From Nitratidesulfovibrio sp. (GTDB taxonomy: Bacteria; Desulfobacterota; Desulfovibrionia; Desulfovibrionales; Desulfovibrionaceae), in assembly GCF_040373385.1 (NCBI RefSeq), contig NZ_JBDXXH010000011.1, positions 1 through 64,000 on the forward strand: 64,000 nt of DNA, given 5' to 3'. Position numbers and translations under genes: made by a program. Below, piece after piece: positions 44,010 to 52,711 of this stretch (position 1 is its first letter; every line of letters starts with the position of its first letter). Under the pieces are notes generated by a model, which worked only from the letters and a program-made list of their open reading frames with translations, did no database searches and was not told the DNA's origin.

Positions 44010-45092
44010 ATGAGCCGCACCCCACGCCATGCCGCCGTCCGCTTCTGGCGCGACCCGGACCTGCCCGAAGTGGAGGTGCGCCGATCGAGCTACAACGAGG
44101 AAACCTTCCGCCGCCACACCCACGCCGCCTATTCCATCGGGCTCATGGACGGCGGGGCCGCCTCGTTCATGCTCGAAGGCGCGCCGCACCGGGCCGTGGC
44201 CGGACAACTGGTGCTCATCGAGCCGGACAGGGTGCACGCCTGCAATCCCGACCGAGACACCTTCTTCGCCTACCGCATGTTTTACGTGGACCCGGCATGG
44301 CTGGCGGAACTTGCCGATCAGGCTGAACGGACTGAACGGGCCGAGCGGACACCCTCCTCAGAAACCCCGCCCTGCTCCGCCCCCGCCTGCGAACAGGATA
44401 AACCCGGTGAACGGGGGGTATTCCGCACTTCCGGCCCCCCCGGCTGTTGCGACCACCCGGCCCCGCTGCCCCGCTTCCGCGCGCCGGTGGTGGACTGCCC
44501 GCAAACCATGGCCGCGTGGTCGGCCCTGTACGATGCGGTAACGCACGGCGGCTCGGTGCTGGAAAAGCAGTCGCTGCTGGTGCAGGCGGCAGAACTGCTG
44601 CTGGCCCGGCACTGCCTGCCCGCTTCCGGCGCGTGCCCAGCCATGAATCTCACGGTTCCCGCCGAGGCATGCGCGCCATCCCGGCCCGCCGAATCCGCCC
44701 CCCCGACGGACACCGCCGATGCGGTCGCCATAGTGGAGGCCGTACGCCGCCACCTGTGCGACCACGTGGCCGACCCGGTGCGCCTGGACGACCTGGCCCG
44801 CCTTGCCGGGCGCAGCCGCTGCCACCTGCTGCGCATGTTCCAGCAGGTCACGGGGCTGCCCCCGCACGCCTACCAGACCCAGTTGCGGGTAGAGGCGGCA
44901 AAGGGGCTTCTGGCTGCCGGGCATGCCATCACCCAGGTGGCGGCGGAAACCGGCTTTTCCGACCAAAGCCACTTCTCGCGCGTATTCCGCGACCTGACCG
45001 GGGCCACCCCACGCCAGTACCAGCAGGGCGGGTCCAACGGGGCCGACGACGCCGCGCCCGGCGGCACCGACAGCACCGGCACCAAAGCCTGA
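44010..45092 (+). CDS. AraC-family transcriptional regulator
   Basis: A 360-residue regulator. The N-terminal cupin-like sensor domain (about 20-105) has RRHTHAAYSIGLMDGG and GQLVLIEPDRVHACNP. A variable, Pro/Thr-rich linker with several Cys follows (about 105-150). The C-terminal double HTH (about 245-345) shows RLDDLARLAGRSRCHLLRMF and ITQVAAETGFSDQSHFSRVF. Typical of activators or repressors of transport or efflux genes. It is 268 bp upstream of a DUF2000 gene in the same direction, a frequent pairing. The start ATG has only weak ribosome-site similarity. Confidence 0.88.
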   Translation: MSRTPRHAAVRFWRDPDLPEVEVRRSSYNEETFRRHTHAAYSIGLMDGGAASFMLEGAPHRAVAGQLVLIEPDRVHACNPDRDTFFAYRMFYVDPAWLAELADQAERTERAERTPSSETPPCSAPACEQDKPGERGVFRTSGPPGCCDHPAPLPRFRAPVVDCPQTMAAWSALYDAVTHGGSVLEKQSLLVQAAELLLARHCLPASGACPAMNLTVPAEACAPSRPAESAPPTDTADAVAIVEAVRRHLCDHVADPVRLDDLARLAGRSRCHLLRMFQQVTGLPPHAYQTQLRVEAAKGLLAAGHAITQVAAETGFSDQSHFSRVFRDLTGATPRQYQQGGSNGADDAAPGGTDSTGTKA

Positions 45093-45360
45093 CCCCGCAC
45101 CGCCCCCAACGGACCTTCACGCCCCCCGGCATCGCAAAATCCTTCCATACGCCAGCGCCCCCCGATGCTAGTGGATGGTCCGGCGTGCCCGCACGCCGTC
45201 AACCGTCATCCACCAACGCGGAATGCCCGTCCGCAGGCACACCCGAAGGCCCCCGGTCATCCGATGCCGATCCACCCGGAACCGGCCAGGACAGGCCAAA
45301 GCCGTGCCCTTCGACCGCGCCTGCCGAACGGCGCATGCCGCACCCCATGGGAGATCGCGC

Positions 45361-45774
45361 ATGAACCTCGATGCCACCAAGTTCGCCATCGTGCTCGACG
45401 GCGGCCTGCCGGGCGGCGTGGCGGCCAACGCCGCCGCCGTGCTGTCCCTGTCCGTGGGCCGCGCCTTTCCGGAAATCGTCGGCCCCGCCGTCACCGACGG
45501 CAACGGGGACGAGCACCCCGGCATTACCCAGTTGCCCATCCCCGTACTGCGCGCCGCGCCCGAGGCCCTGCCCGACCTGCGCCGCAAGGCCGAGGAACGC
45601 GGGCTGTTCTGCGTGGGCTTTACCCACACGGCGCGCACCGCCCGCAGCTACGACGCCTACATGCAACGCATGGCCGCCACCGCCCACGACGACCTCTGCT
45701 TCGTGGGCATTGCCATCGTGGGCGAACGCAGCGCCGTGGACGGACTGTGCGGCGCGCTGCCCATGCTGCGCTGA
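45361..45774 (+). CDS. DUF2000 family protein
   Basis: A 137-residue protein of the DUF2000 family. The start KFAIVLDGGLPGGVAANAAA and the later GFTHTARTARSYDAYMQRMA, LCFVGIAIVG match that family, which is of unknown function and has a peptidyl-tRNA hydrolase-like fold. GGGAGATC precedes the start. DUF2000 genes commonly sit beside AraC regulators, as here. Cytoplasmic, no signal peptide. No activity can be assigned. Confidence 0.82.
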   Translation: MNLDATKFAIVLDGGLPGGVAANAAAVLSLSVGRAFPEIVGPAVTDGNGDEHPGITQLPIPVLRAAPEALPDLRRKAEERGLFCVGFTHTARTARSYDAYMQRMAATAHDDLCFVGIAIVGERSAVDGLCGALPMLR

Positions 45775-45867
45775 CCGACCGCCCGCATCGCCTCCCGCGC
45801 TGGCCGGTGAGCGCCGGGGGGCCCCGCCACCGCGCCCCCCCACCAGTTCCCTACCCCCGCATACGCC

Positions 45868-45897
45868 ACAAAGGGCCGGACATGTTCCGGCCCTTTG
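45868..45897 (+). terminator. Intrinsic terminator after DUF2000 gene
   Basis: A perfect 13-bp stem (45868-45880 with 45885-45897) with CATG loop, continuing TTTGTCGTTT. It lies 94 bp past the stop codon. Confidence 0.88.
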
Positions 45898-46016
45898 TCG
45901 TTTCCGCGCCCGCCGTGTGCGCGCCCCACTCCCAACGGCCCGGCCACGATCGTCCGGCGCCCGATATCCCGCTATTCCCGCACCGCACCCCTGCCGCCCC
46001 CCTGCTGTCCCTCTTC

Positions 46017-46032
46017 GTAAAGCAGACTTTAC
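46017..46032. promoter_or_regulatory. GTAAAG-CAGA-CTTTAC palindrome upstream of the hook operon
   Basis: A perfect 6-bp inverted repeat with a 4-base spacer, about 93 bp before the anti-sigma-like gene and downstream of a terminator, so in promoter territory. It contains GTAAA half-sites in inverted orientation. Binding protein unknown. Confidence 0.45.
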
Positions 46033-46124
46033 ATCTCTTTCCGTCTCTTGATGGGCATTTCGTGCCGCCGAATCCGTACATACGGACAACAGGGCCTTCA
46101 CACCTCAGCACGGAAGTTCAGCCC

Positions 46125-46472
46125 ATGAGACAGCAACGGCACCACATGACGGTGCTCCACTCCATCGAAGAAGGATTGTGCACGGACAACACTCCATGTC
46201 CTGGCGCAAATATGATCGCCTGCTACCTGGAAAAGACGGCCACACCGGCAGATAGAAAACGCCTTGAATCGCATTTTGCGTCGTGCAGGGCATGCAGGGA
46301 AGACCTTCTGGAGCTGCGCAAGATTCTGAAGGCAACGGAAGTGAAGACACCGTTCGAGGTCGTTGAGGCGGCATTGGCGCTCGGCAGCCAGCACGAAACG
46401 GAGCCGGTCACGGGTCACGGAACGGATCAGGGTACGGAGGACGGCAATGACCACTATCTCATCCTTGGCTAG
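46125..46472 (+). CDS. Anti-sigma-factor-like zinc-finger (zf-HC2) protein
   Basis: A 115-residue soluble protein. Residues about 30-65 carry the ZAS/zf-HC2 pattern: MIACYLEKTATPADRKRLES followed by HFASCRACREDLLEL (His-x3-Cys-x2-Cys). Anti-sigma domains of this type bind ECF sigma factors. There is no membrane helix. The acidic tail repeats GHGTDQGTEDGNDH. Its last 26 bases overlap the flgD start, so it is coupled to the hook operon. A second ATG 21 bases downstream is possible. The nearest ECF-type sigma gene is 10 kb away at the other end of the flagellar block. Confidence 0.75.
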   Translation: MRQQRHHMTVLHSIEEGLCTDNTPCPGANMIACYLEKTATPADRKRLESHFASCRACREDLLELRKILKATEVKTPFEVVEAALALGSQHETEPVTGHGTDQGTEDGNDHYLILG

Positions 46473-47115
46473 CTCCACCAGCACATCGTCGACCACCAGC
46501 AGCGGCACCACGCTGGACTCCGACGCCTTTCTGCAACTGCTCATCGCGGAACTGCAGAACCAGGACCCCACCAACCCCACCGATTCCACCGAGATGATCA
46601 ACCAGATCGCCTCGTTCTCCACGGTGGAGCAGCTGACAGCCCTCAACGACACGGCCACGTCCATCTACGACTCGCTGACGGCCATGAGCCTGAACTCCGC
46701 CGTGAGCTTCATCGGGCAGTCCGTGCTGGCCGAGGGCGACGACATCTCCAAGACCGACGACGCCACCACCGTGGTCTCCTTCACCCTGGAATCGGACGCG
46801 GAAACCCTTACCGCGCACGTCTACGACTCCGACGGCACCATCATCAACTCCGTCTCACTCGGCGCCACGGACAGCGGCACCTACACCTTCTCCTGGGACG
46901 GCACCAACTACACCGGCACCGAAGTGTCCAACGGCACCTACAACGTGGTGTTCGAGGCCTACGACGAGGACGGCGACAGCCTGGAAGTCTCCACCATGGT
47001 GGCGGGTACGGTTTCCGGCGTCTCGGTGGAGGACGGCACCACGGTGCTCACCCTGTCCGATGGCCGCACGGTGAACCTTGAGGACGTCTACAGCGTCGTC
47101 TCCTCCGACGCATAA
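46447..47115 (+). CDS. flgD: Flagellar hook assembly protein FlgD
   Basis: A 222-residue hook-cap scaffold. The conserved N-terminus DSDAFLQLLIAELQNQDPTN, then MINQIASFSTVEQLTALN, is diagnostic. The C-terminal half has FlgD Ig-like strands with GTYTFSWDGTNYTG and GTYNV. Very acidic and nearly lysine-free. The start ATG has GGAGG 6 bases upstream and lies inside the anti-sigma-like gene. Exported by the flagellar secretion system, not by a signal peptide. Confidence 0.95.
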   Translation: MTTISSLASSTSTSSTTSSGTTLDSDAFLQLLIAELQNQDPTNPTDSTEMINQIASFSTVEQLTALNDTATSIYDSLTAMSLNSAVSFIGQSVLAEGDDISKTDDATTVVSFTLESDAETLTAHVYDSDGTIINSVSLGATDSGTYTFSWDGTNYTGTEVSNGTYNVVFEAYDEDGDSLEVSTMVAGTVSGVSVEDGTTVLTLSDGRTVNLEDVYSVVSSDA

Positions 47116-47148
47116 CAACCAGCACGCGCACTGTCGCGGGAGCACCCC

Positions 47149-48726
47149 ATGGGCCTTTCCTCCTCCATGTATTCCAGCGTCTCGGGGCTGCTGAGCACCG
47201 CCGAGTCCATCAGCGTCATCGGCAACAACCTCGCCAACTCCAGCACCACGGGCTACAAGTCCATGTCCATGCTGTTCGAGGACGTGTTCTATTCCTCCAT
47301 CACCACGTCCGGCGGCATCGACCAGATCGGCAACGGCTCCGCCATCTCCGCCATTGCCACCGACTTTTCGCAGGGCTCGTACGAAGACACCTCCGAAGCC
47401 ATGAACATGGCCATCGCGGGTGAAGGATATTTCATCGTCGAAGACCCCCAGAACGACGGCCAGATATTCTACACCCGCGCGGGCGACTTCACCTTCGACG
47501 ACGAAGGCTATCTGACGAACTCCTCAGGCTATCAGGTGCAGGGCTGGGCGGTTGACCCGGACACGGCCACCACCAGCGACCCGTCAACCACCGGCGCCCT
47601 GGGCGACATCCAGCTGGAAAGCCGCACCTCGCCCGCCTCCGCCACCACCAACGTCTCGCTGGTGGTGAACCTGGACTCGGACGGCGACGACAACTCCACC
47701 TCCACCACCGACCCGTACTTCTCGCTGCTCACCGAATGGGACGGCAGCGCCGACGACCCGCTGGGCACCACCAAGTACGAGTACCAGACCACCATCACCG
47801 TGTACGACGAGGCCGGGTCCGCCCATGAGCTGACCGTGTACTTCGACCAGGTGGAAGACTCCACCAGCGGTTCCACGACCTGGGAATACATCGTCACCAT
47901 GGACCCCAGCGAGGACGTGCGCACCATCAACGGCCAGAGCGTGTCGGGCACATCCGCCGCCGGGCTGCTGATGGCGGGCACGCTGACCTTCGATTCCACC
48001 GGCGCGCTGGTCTCGCAGACGGCCTTCACGCTCGACTCCACGGCCACCGGCGACCTGACCGACCTTTCCAACTGGACCCTGGCGGAGCTTTCCACCGACG
48101 GCCTGCCGGTGTTCGCCTGCAACTTCTCCGGCTCGGACAACGCCAGCACCACCGACGAGGCGGACGCCATCCAGATAGAACTGGACTTCGGCCTGTCGGC
48201 CAAATCCATCACCGACAGCTGGGACACCACCGTCACCAGCGCGGCGGACATCGGCACGGACAGCACGCTGCTGTTCGGGTTCACCTCCACGGCCTACGAC
48301 ACCGACCGCACCTCCAGCAACGATTCGGCCAACAGCACCGACAACTCCAGCCAGGACGGCTACGCCACCGGCTACCTGACCAGCTACTACGTGGACGAGG
48401 GCGGGGTGATCTACGGCACCTACTCCAACGGCCAGACCCAGGCGCTGTTCATCGTGGCCTTGGCCAGCTTCGACAGCGACCAAGGCCTGCAACTGGAAGG
48501 CGGCAACCTGTACTCGGCCACCAGCGAATCGGGCACGGCCAACATCGGCCGGGCAGGGCAGGGCATCTATGGCAGCATCTACGGTGAAAAGCTGGAGGAA
48601 TCCAACGTGGACGTCTCTACGGAGATGGTCGACCTCATCGTGATGCAGCGCGCCTACCAGGCCAACAGCAAGGTCATCACCACCGTTGACGAAATGCTCC
48701 AGACTGCCCTTGGCCTGAAGCGCTAG
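47149..48726 (+). CDS. flgE: Flagellar hook protein FlgE
   Basis: A 525-residue hook subunit. The N-terminal rod motif NNLANSSTTGYKSMSMLFED, GEGYFIVEDP, and the C-terminal VDLIVMQRAYQANSKVITTV are the FlgE landmarks. It is longer than the 400-residue enterobacterial protein because of an expanded Ser/Thr/Asp-rich middle. GGGAG precedes the start. The stop codon TAG is the first part of a long inverted-repeat element. Confidence 0.96.
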   Translation: MGLSSSMYSSVSGLLSTAESISVIGNNLANSSTTGYKSMSMLFEDVFYSSITTSGGIDQIGNGSAISAIATDFSQGSYEDTSEAMNMAIAGEGYFIVEDPQNDGQIFYTRAGDFTFDDEGYLTNSSGYQVQGWAVDPDTATTSDPSTTGALGDIQLESRTSPASATTNVSLVVNLDSDGDDNSTSTTDPYFSLLTEWDGSADDPLGTTKYEYQTTITVYDEAGSAHELTVYFDQVEDSTSGSTTWEYIVTMDPSEDVRTINGQSVSGTSAAGLLMAGTLTFDSTGALVSQTAFTLDSTATGDLTDLSNWTLAELSTDGLPVFACNFSGSDNASTTDEADAIQIELDFGLSAKSITDSWDTTVTSAADIGTDSTLLFGFTSTAYDTDRTSSNDSANSTDNSSQDGYATGYLTSYYVDEGGVIYGTYSNGQTQALFIVALASFDSDQGLQLEGGNLYSATSESGTANIGRAGQGIYGSIYGEKLEESNVDVSTEMVDLIVMQRAYQANSKVITTVDEMLQTALGLKR

Positions 48727-48873
48727 GGGCTGTTTTCCAAATTGTCCTTTCGCCCGTTGGCGTCGTCAAACTTCGCCCGCCATATCGGTCGAATACGAGA
48801 AGAGTATGCTCCCTCATGGCTGGCTTGTTTTCCTCGCCAACGGACGAAATCCCTGCTTTGGAAAACAGCCCCT
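48725..48873. mobile_element. MITE-like 149-bp imperfect palindromic element
   Basis: Terminal inverted repeats of 17 bp (AGGGGCTGTTTTCCAAA at the left end, its complement at 48857-48873) are followed inward by a second pair: TTTCGCCCGTTGGCG at 48748-48762 against CGCCAACGGACGAAA on the right (one mismatch). No transposase and no clear target-site duplication are seen. It fills the flgE-flgK gap and begins in the flgE stop codon. It could also fold as one long RNA hairpin. Short peptides open within it look spurious. Confidence 0.75.
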
Positions 48874-49021
48874 GGCCCAAGCGGCACGCGCCAAGGCGTC
48901 GTCGAGCCTTGACGTGCCGTTCGCAGGGCAGGCCCCCCGGCACCGCCCGTCTCCGTCCGGGGGGGCCGGGGGGCCAACACCGCAACGCACGGGCCTGCCC
49001 GCCTGCCCGTAAGGACGCGCC

Positions 49022-51094
49022 ATGTCCTCGCTCAGTTCCATCTTCAACATCGGCTCCAGCGCGCTTTCCAACGCCCAGATCGGCATTTCCGTCACCAGCA
49101 ACAACATCTCGAACGCCGATGTCGAGGGCTATTCGCGCCAGACGGTGCAGTACACCACGGGCCCCACCACCAGCAGCGGGGGCATCACCTACGGTTCCGG
49201 GGCGGAAGTTTCCGAGATCACCCGGCACTTCAGCTACACCGTGGAATCGCAGTACCTGTCGTACAGTTCCGATTCTTCCATGTGGGAGACCATCACCTCC
49301 TCGCTCTCGTCCATCGAGTCGCTGTTCGACGACAGCGACGACGAAGGCTACGACCTGTCCACCGCGCTGGACGCCTTCTGGACCAGCCTTGACGCGCTGG
49401 CCGCAGACCCGGAAAGCGAAGCCGCGCGCACCGAACTGACCGGCTACGCCGAAACGCTGACCACGCTCATCAATTCCACCAGTGAAAGCCTGGAAGCGGT
49501 GCAGGACGACCTGAACGACCAGATCGAAACCCAGGTGGACGACATCAACGACCTGCTGGACACCCTGGCCGACCTCAACTCGCAGCTGGCCGCAGACCCG
49601 GAAAACGCCACCCTGATGGACAGCCAGGCCACCACCCTGCGCGAACTTTCCACCTATCTCGACCTTTCGGTGGTCTACGGCGATGACGGGCAGGCCACCG
49701 TATATACTGCGGCGGGGCAGACCCTGGTGCAGAACGACGTGACCTACACGCTGGCCTATGAAGGGCCGCAGGCCACCCAGTCGCTGACATCCGCCTCCAC
49801 CTTCGACGGGCAGGTCTATTTCGAGGGCGAGAGCAGCAACGAGATCGCCATAGAGTTCGTCACCTCCGGCTCGGCGGACGGTTCGGCCAGCGCCGCCACC
49901 TACAAGGTATCTCTGGACGGCGGGGAAACCTGGCTCACCGACGACGACGGCAACACCCTGCTGTTCACGGCATCGGGTGCGGACGACAAGGTGACCGTGG
50001 ACGGGGTATCCATCTGGTTCGGTTCGGCAACGGATTCCACTGCGACGGCAGGCGGCACGCTGGCCGTGGGCGACGACTTCACGGTCATGGCGAAATCGGG
50101 GGTGTACTGGTACGAGACCACCTCCAGCAAGGTGAACATCACCCCCATCGACGTCACCGCATCGGACAGCAACAACCGTCTCACGGGCGGGAGCCTGGCC
50201 GGGCTGCTGGCCACGCGCGACCAGTACGTGGGCGAGTATCTGGACGAACTGGACGCCCTGGCCGAGGAACTGGCCTGGCAGGTCAACTACGTGCACAGCC
50301 AGGGCGCGGGGCTGACCAACTTCTCGTCCGCCACCGCAGAAAATTCCGTGGACGACACCACGGAAGCACTCGGCGACAGCAGCCTTGCCTACGCCGACCG
50401 GCTGACCTCGGGCACCCTGTCCATCTCGGTGTACGACGACGACACCGGCGAGGTGGAAACCCTCTCCTCCATCGCCATCGATCCCGCGTCCGACAGCCTG
50501 GAAGACGTGGCCGACGCCATCAACACCACCTTTTCCGGCCAGCTCACGGCCAGCATCAGCAACGGGCAGCTCAGCATCGCGGCGGCGGACGGCATGTCGT
50601 TCCAGTTCGCGGGCGACACCTCGGGCCTGCTTGCCGCACTGGGCATCAACACCTTCTTCTCGGGCGACGACGCGGGAAACATCGCCGTATCCGACACGGT
50701 GCTGAACGACCCCAATCGCGTCAATGCCGCCGTGGTGGACGCCTCGGGCGAGGTGCTTTCCGGCGATTCCACCTGCGCCAACAATCTTGCCGCGCTGGCC
50801 GATACCGACGTCACCCTGGACACGTACGGCTCATCCACCTCGCAGACCCTCAGCGAGCACCTGGCCGCGCTGGTGGGCGACGTGGGCACCGACGTGGACA
50901 CCTCTGCCCGCAAGTACACCTACTACAGCGCGTTGGCCGAAAACGCCGACACCCTGCAACAGTCCCTTTCCGGCGTGAACACCGACGAGGAACTGATCAA
51001 CCTCACCAAGTACCAGCAGGCCTACAGCGTGGCCGCGCAGCTCATCCAGGTGGCCAACGAGATGTTCGACACCATTCTTTCGCTGCGGGATTAG
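49022..51094 (+). CDS. flgK: Flagellar hook-associated protein FlgK (HAP1)
   Basis: A 690-residue junction protein. The N-terminus FNIGSSALSNAQIGISVTSN, then NISNADVEGYSRQ, is the FlgK signature. The C-terminus has NLTKYQQAYSVAAQLIQVAN. The middle is expanded (E. coli FlgK is about 550) and contains a VSLDGGETWLTDD module (about residue 295) that recurs in FlgL. Very acidic. AAGGACG precedes the start. It is followed 36 bp on by flgL. Confidence 0.96.
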   Translation: MSSLSSIFNIGSSALSNAQIGISVTSNNISNADVEGYSRQTVQYTTGPTTSSGGITYGSGAEVSEITRHFSYTVESQYLSYSSDSSMWETITSSLSSIESLFDDSDDEGYDLSTALDAFWTSLDALAADPESEAARTELTGYAETLTTLINSTSESLEAVQDDLNDQIETQVDDINDLLDTLADLNSQLAADPENATLMDSQATTLRELSTYLDLSVVYGDDGQATVYTAAGQTLVQNDVTYTLAYEGPQATQSLTSASTFDGQVYFEGESSNEIAIEFVTSGSADGSASAATYKVSLDGGETWLTDDDGNTLLFTASGADDKVTVDGVSIWFGSATDSTATAGGTLAVGDDFTVMAKSGVYWYETTSSKVNITPIDVTASDSNNRLTGGSLAGLLATRDQYVGEYLDELDALAEELAWQVNYVHSQGAGLTNFSSATAENSVDDTTEALGDSSLAYADRLTSGTLSISVYDDDTGEVETLSSIAIDPASDSLEDVADAINTTFSGQLTASISNGQLSIAAADGMSFQFAGDTSGLLAALGINTFFSGDDAGNIAVSDTVLNDPNRVNAAVVDASGEVLSGDSTCANNLAALADTDVTLDTYGSSTSQTLSEHLAALVGDVGTDVDTSARKYTYYSALAENADTLQQSLSGVNTDEELINLTKYQQAYSVAAQLIQVANEMFDTILSLRD

Positions 51095-51130
51095 CCGGGC
51101 ACGCTCCGCCATTCCTTCCAGGAGTTCACC

Positions 51131-52624
51131 ATGCGCATTTCAACAAGCATGACGTACGACAATTCCCTGAAATACATGACCAGGCTGCAATCGGAGATCA
51201 ACCGCACGACCATCCAGATGGCCACGCAGCAGCGTATCAACTGCCCCTCGGACGACCCGTACGGAAGCGAGGTGGCCCTGACCAATTCCACGCTGATCAG
51301 CCAGCTTACCCAGTACCAGAGCAACGTGGACACGGCCAAGGGCTGGCTTTCGCTGGCGGACGACACCCTGGGCGATGCCAGCACGGCGCTCACCAGCCTC
51401 ATCGAACTGGCCGAACAGGCCGCCACCGGCACCCTGACCGACGCCAACCGCGAGGCCATCGCCGAAGAGGCGCGGGGGCTGTACGAGCAGCTCATCACGT
51501 ATGCCAACACCCAGTACAACGGGCAGTCCATCTTCGCCGGGCGCGATTCCGGGGGTACGGCCTACACCCTGGGCCTGGGGGCCACGGTAACCGGCGCCAC
51601 CCTGGCCTCGGGCGCGGGCAGCGCGGTACTGTCGGTGGACGGCGAGGCGGACCAGAGCGTCAGCGTCGAATTCACCAGCGACGGCACCGTGGGGACGGAC
51701 GCCATCACCTACCGCTACTCCACGGACGGCGGCGACACCTGGACAGATGCCACCCTGGCCGCAGGCGAAACCACCCTGTCCTGCGACGGGGTTACGGTGA
51801 ACATGCAGGACGGCACCGGCGTCACCGCCGTATCGGATGACGACACCAGCGCGGGAACGCGCATCACCGTGCGCCCGGCAGCCATCTACACCGGCGATGC
51901 CGACGACGGCGCGCAGGTGACCGCCCAGAGCAACACCGATGTCACCGCCACGCCCACCGGCACCTTCGACAGCTCGGTGGTGGTGCGCATAGAGGGCGAC
52001 ACCACGGTGGCCGGTCCCGTTTCGTACAGCTATTCGACCGACGGGGGGCTCAACTGGTCGGACGTGCAGAGTTCGGACACCGGCACCCTGACCGTGCCCG
52101 GCGGCACCCTGGAACTTTCCGCGGGCGGCGGCAACGCCCTTGCGGCGGGCGACACCTTCACCATCACGTCCGACGCAACAGACCTCAACGTCCGCGTGTC
52201 CACCTCCACCAGCATCGCCATCAACAGCTGCGGGCTGGACGTCTTCGGCGGGCTCTACAGCGCGGATGGTGAAAGTTACACCGGCACCGGCGACGACGAC
52301 CTGTTCGAGGCCATCGGCGACTTCATCGGCTATCTGGAGACCAACAACGAGGAAGGCATCGCCGAAAGCCTGGAGGCCATCACCGCGGGCCAGGCCAAGA
52401 TGCTTTCCGCCGCCAGCGACATCGGGGCGCGCGAAATACGCCTGGAACACATCGAAACGGCCAACACCCTGCTCACCTCCACGGCCGAGAATGCCGTGAG
52501 CAACGTGGTGGACGCCGACACCACCGAACTGGCCACCGAACTTTCAAAGCTCACCACCATCTACGAAGCGGTGCTGAGCACCCAGTCCGCCGTCATGAAG
52601 CTGAGCCTGCTCGACTACCTGTAG
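51131..52624 (+). CDS. flgL: Flagellar hook-associated protein FlgL (HAP3)
   Basis: A 497-residue flagellin-like junction protein. The N-terminus MRISTSMTYDNSLKYMTRLQ, then RINCPSDDPYGSEVALT, and the helical C-terminus (EIRLEHIETANTLLTSTAEN) are FlgL-like. Enterobacterial FlgL is about 317 residues; the extra 180 form a central insert holding two Ig-like modules with YRYSTDGGDTWTD (about 193) and YSYSTDGGLNWSD (about 297). Hyphal-type glycosylation or adhesion functions cannot be read from it. AGGAG precedes the start. Confidence 0.94.
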   Translation: MRISTSMTYDNSLKYMTRLQSEINRTTIQMATQQRINCPSDDPYGSEVALTNSTLISQLTQYQSNVDTAKGWLSLADDTLGDASTALTSLIELAEQAATGTLTDANREAIAEEARGLYEQLITYANTQYNGQSIFAGRDSGGTAYTLGLGATVTGATLASGAGSAVLSVDGEADQSVSVEFTSDGTVGTDAITYRYSTDGGDTWTDATLAAGETTLSCDGVTVNMQDGTGVTAVSDDDTSAGTRITVRPAAIYTGDADDGAQVTAQSNTDVTATPTGTFDSSVVVRIEGDTTVAGPVSYSYSTDGGLNWSDVQSSDTGTLTVPGGTLELSAGGGNALAAGDTFTITSDATDLNVRVSTSTSIAINSCGLDVFGGLYSADGESYTGTGDDDLFEAIGDFIGYLETNNEEGIAESLEAITAGQAKMLSAASDIGAREIRLEHIETANTLLTSTAENAVSNVVDADTTELATELSKLTTIYEAVLSTQSAVMKLSLLDYL

Positions 52625-52711
52625 TTCATATCCAGGCAGTCCCTAGCAGGCGTCCGCCCGTACCGCCCGGCGCCACTCCGCTCCAGACCCCCGGCAGCCA
52701 CGGAGGCCCTC

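Noticed and set aside
48723..48980. 85-codon minus-strand open frame spanning the palindromic element
   Set aside because: It reads through the inverted repeats and has no ribosome site; such frames in repeats are usually annotation artefacts.
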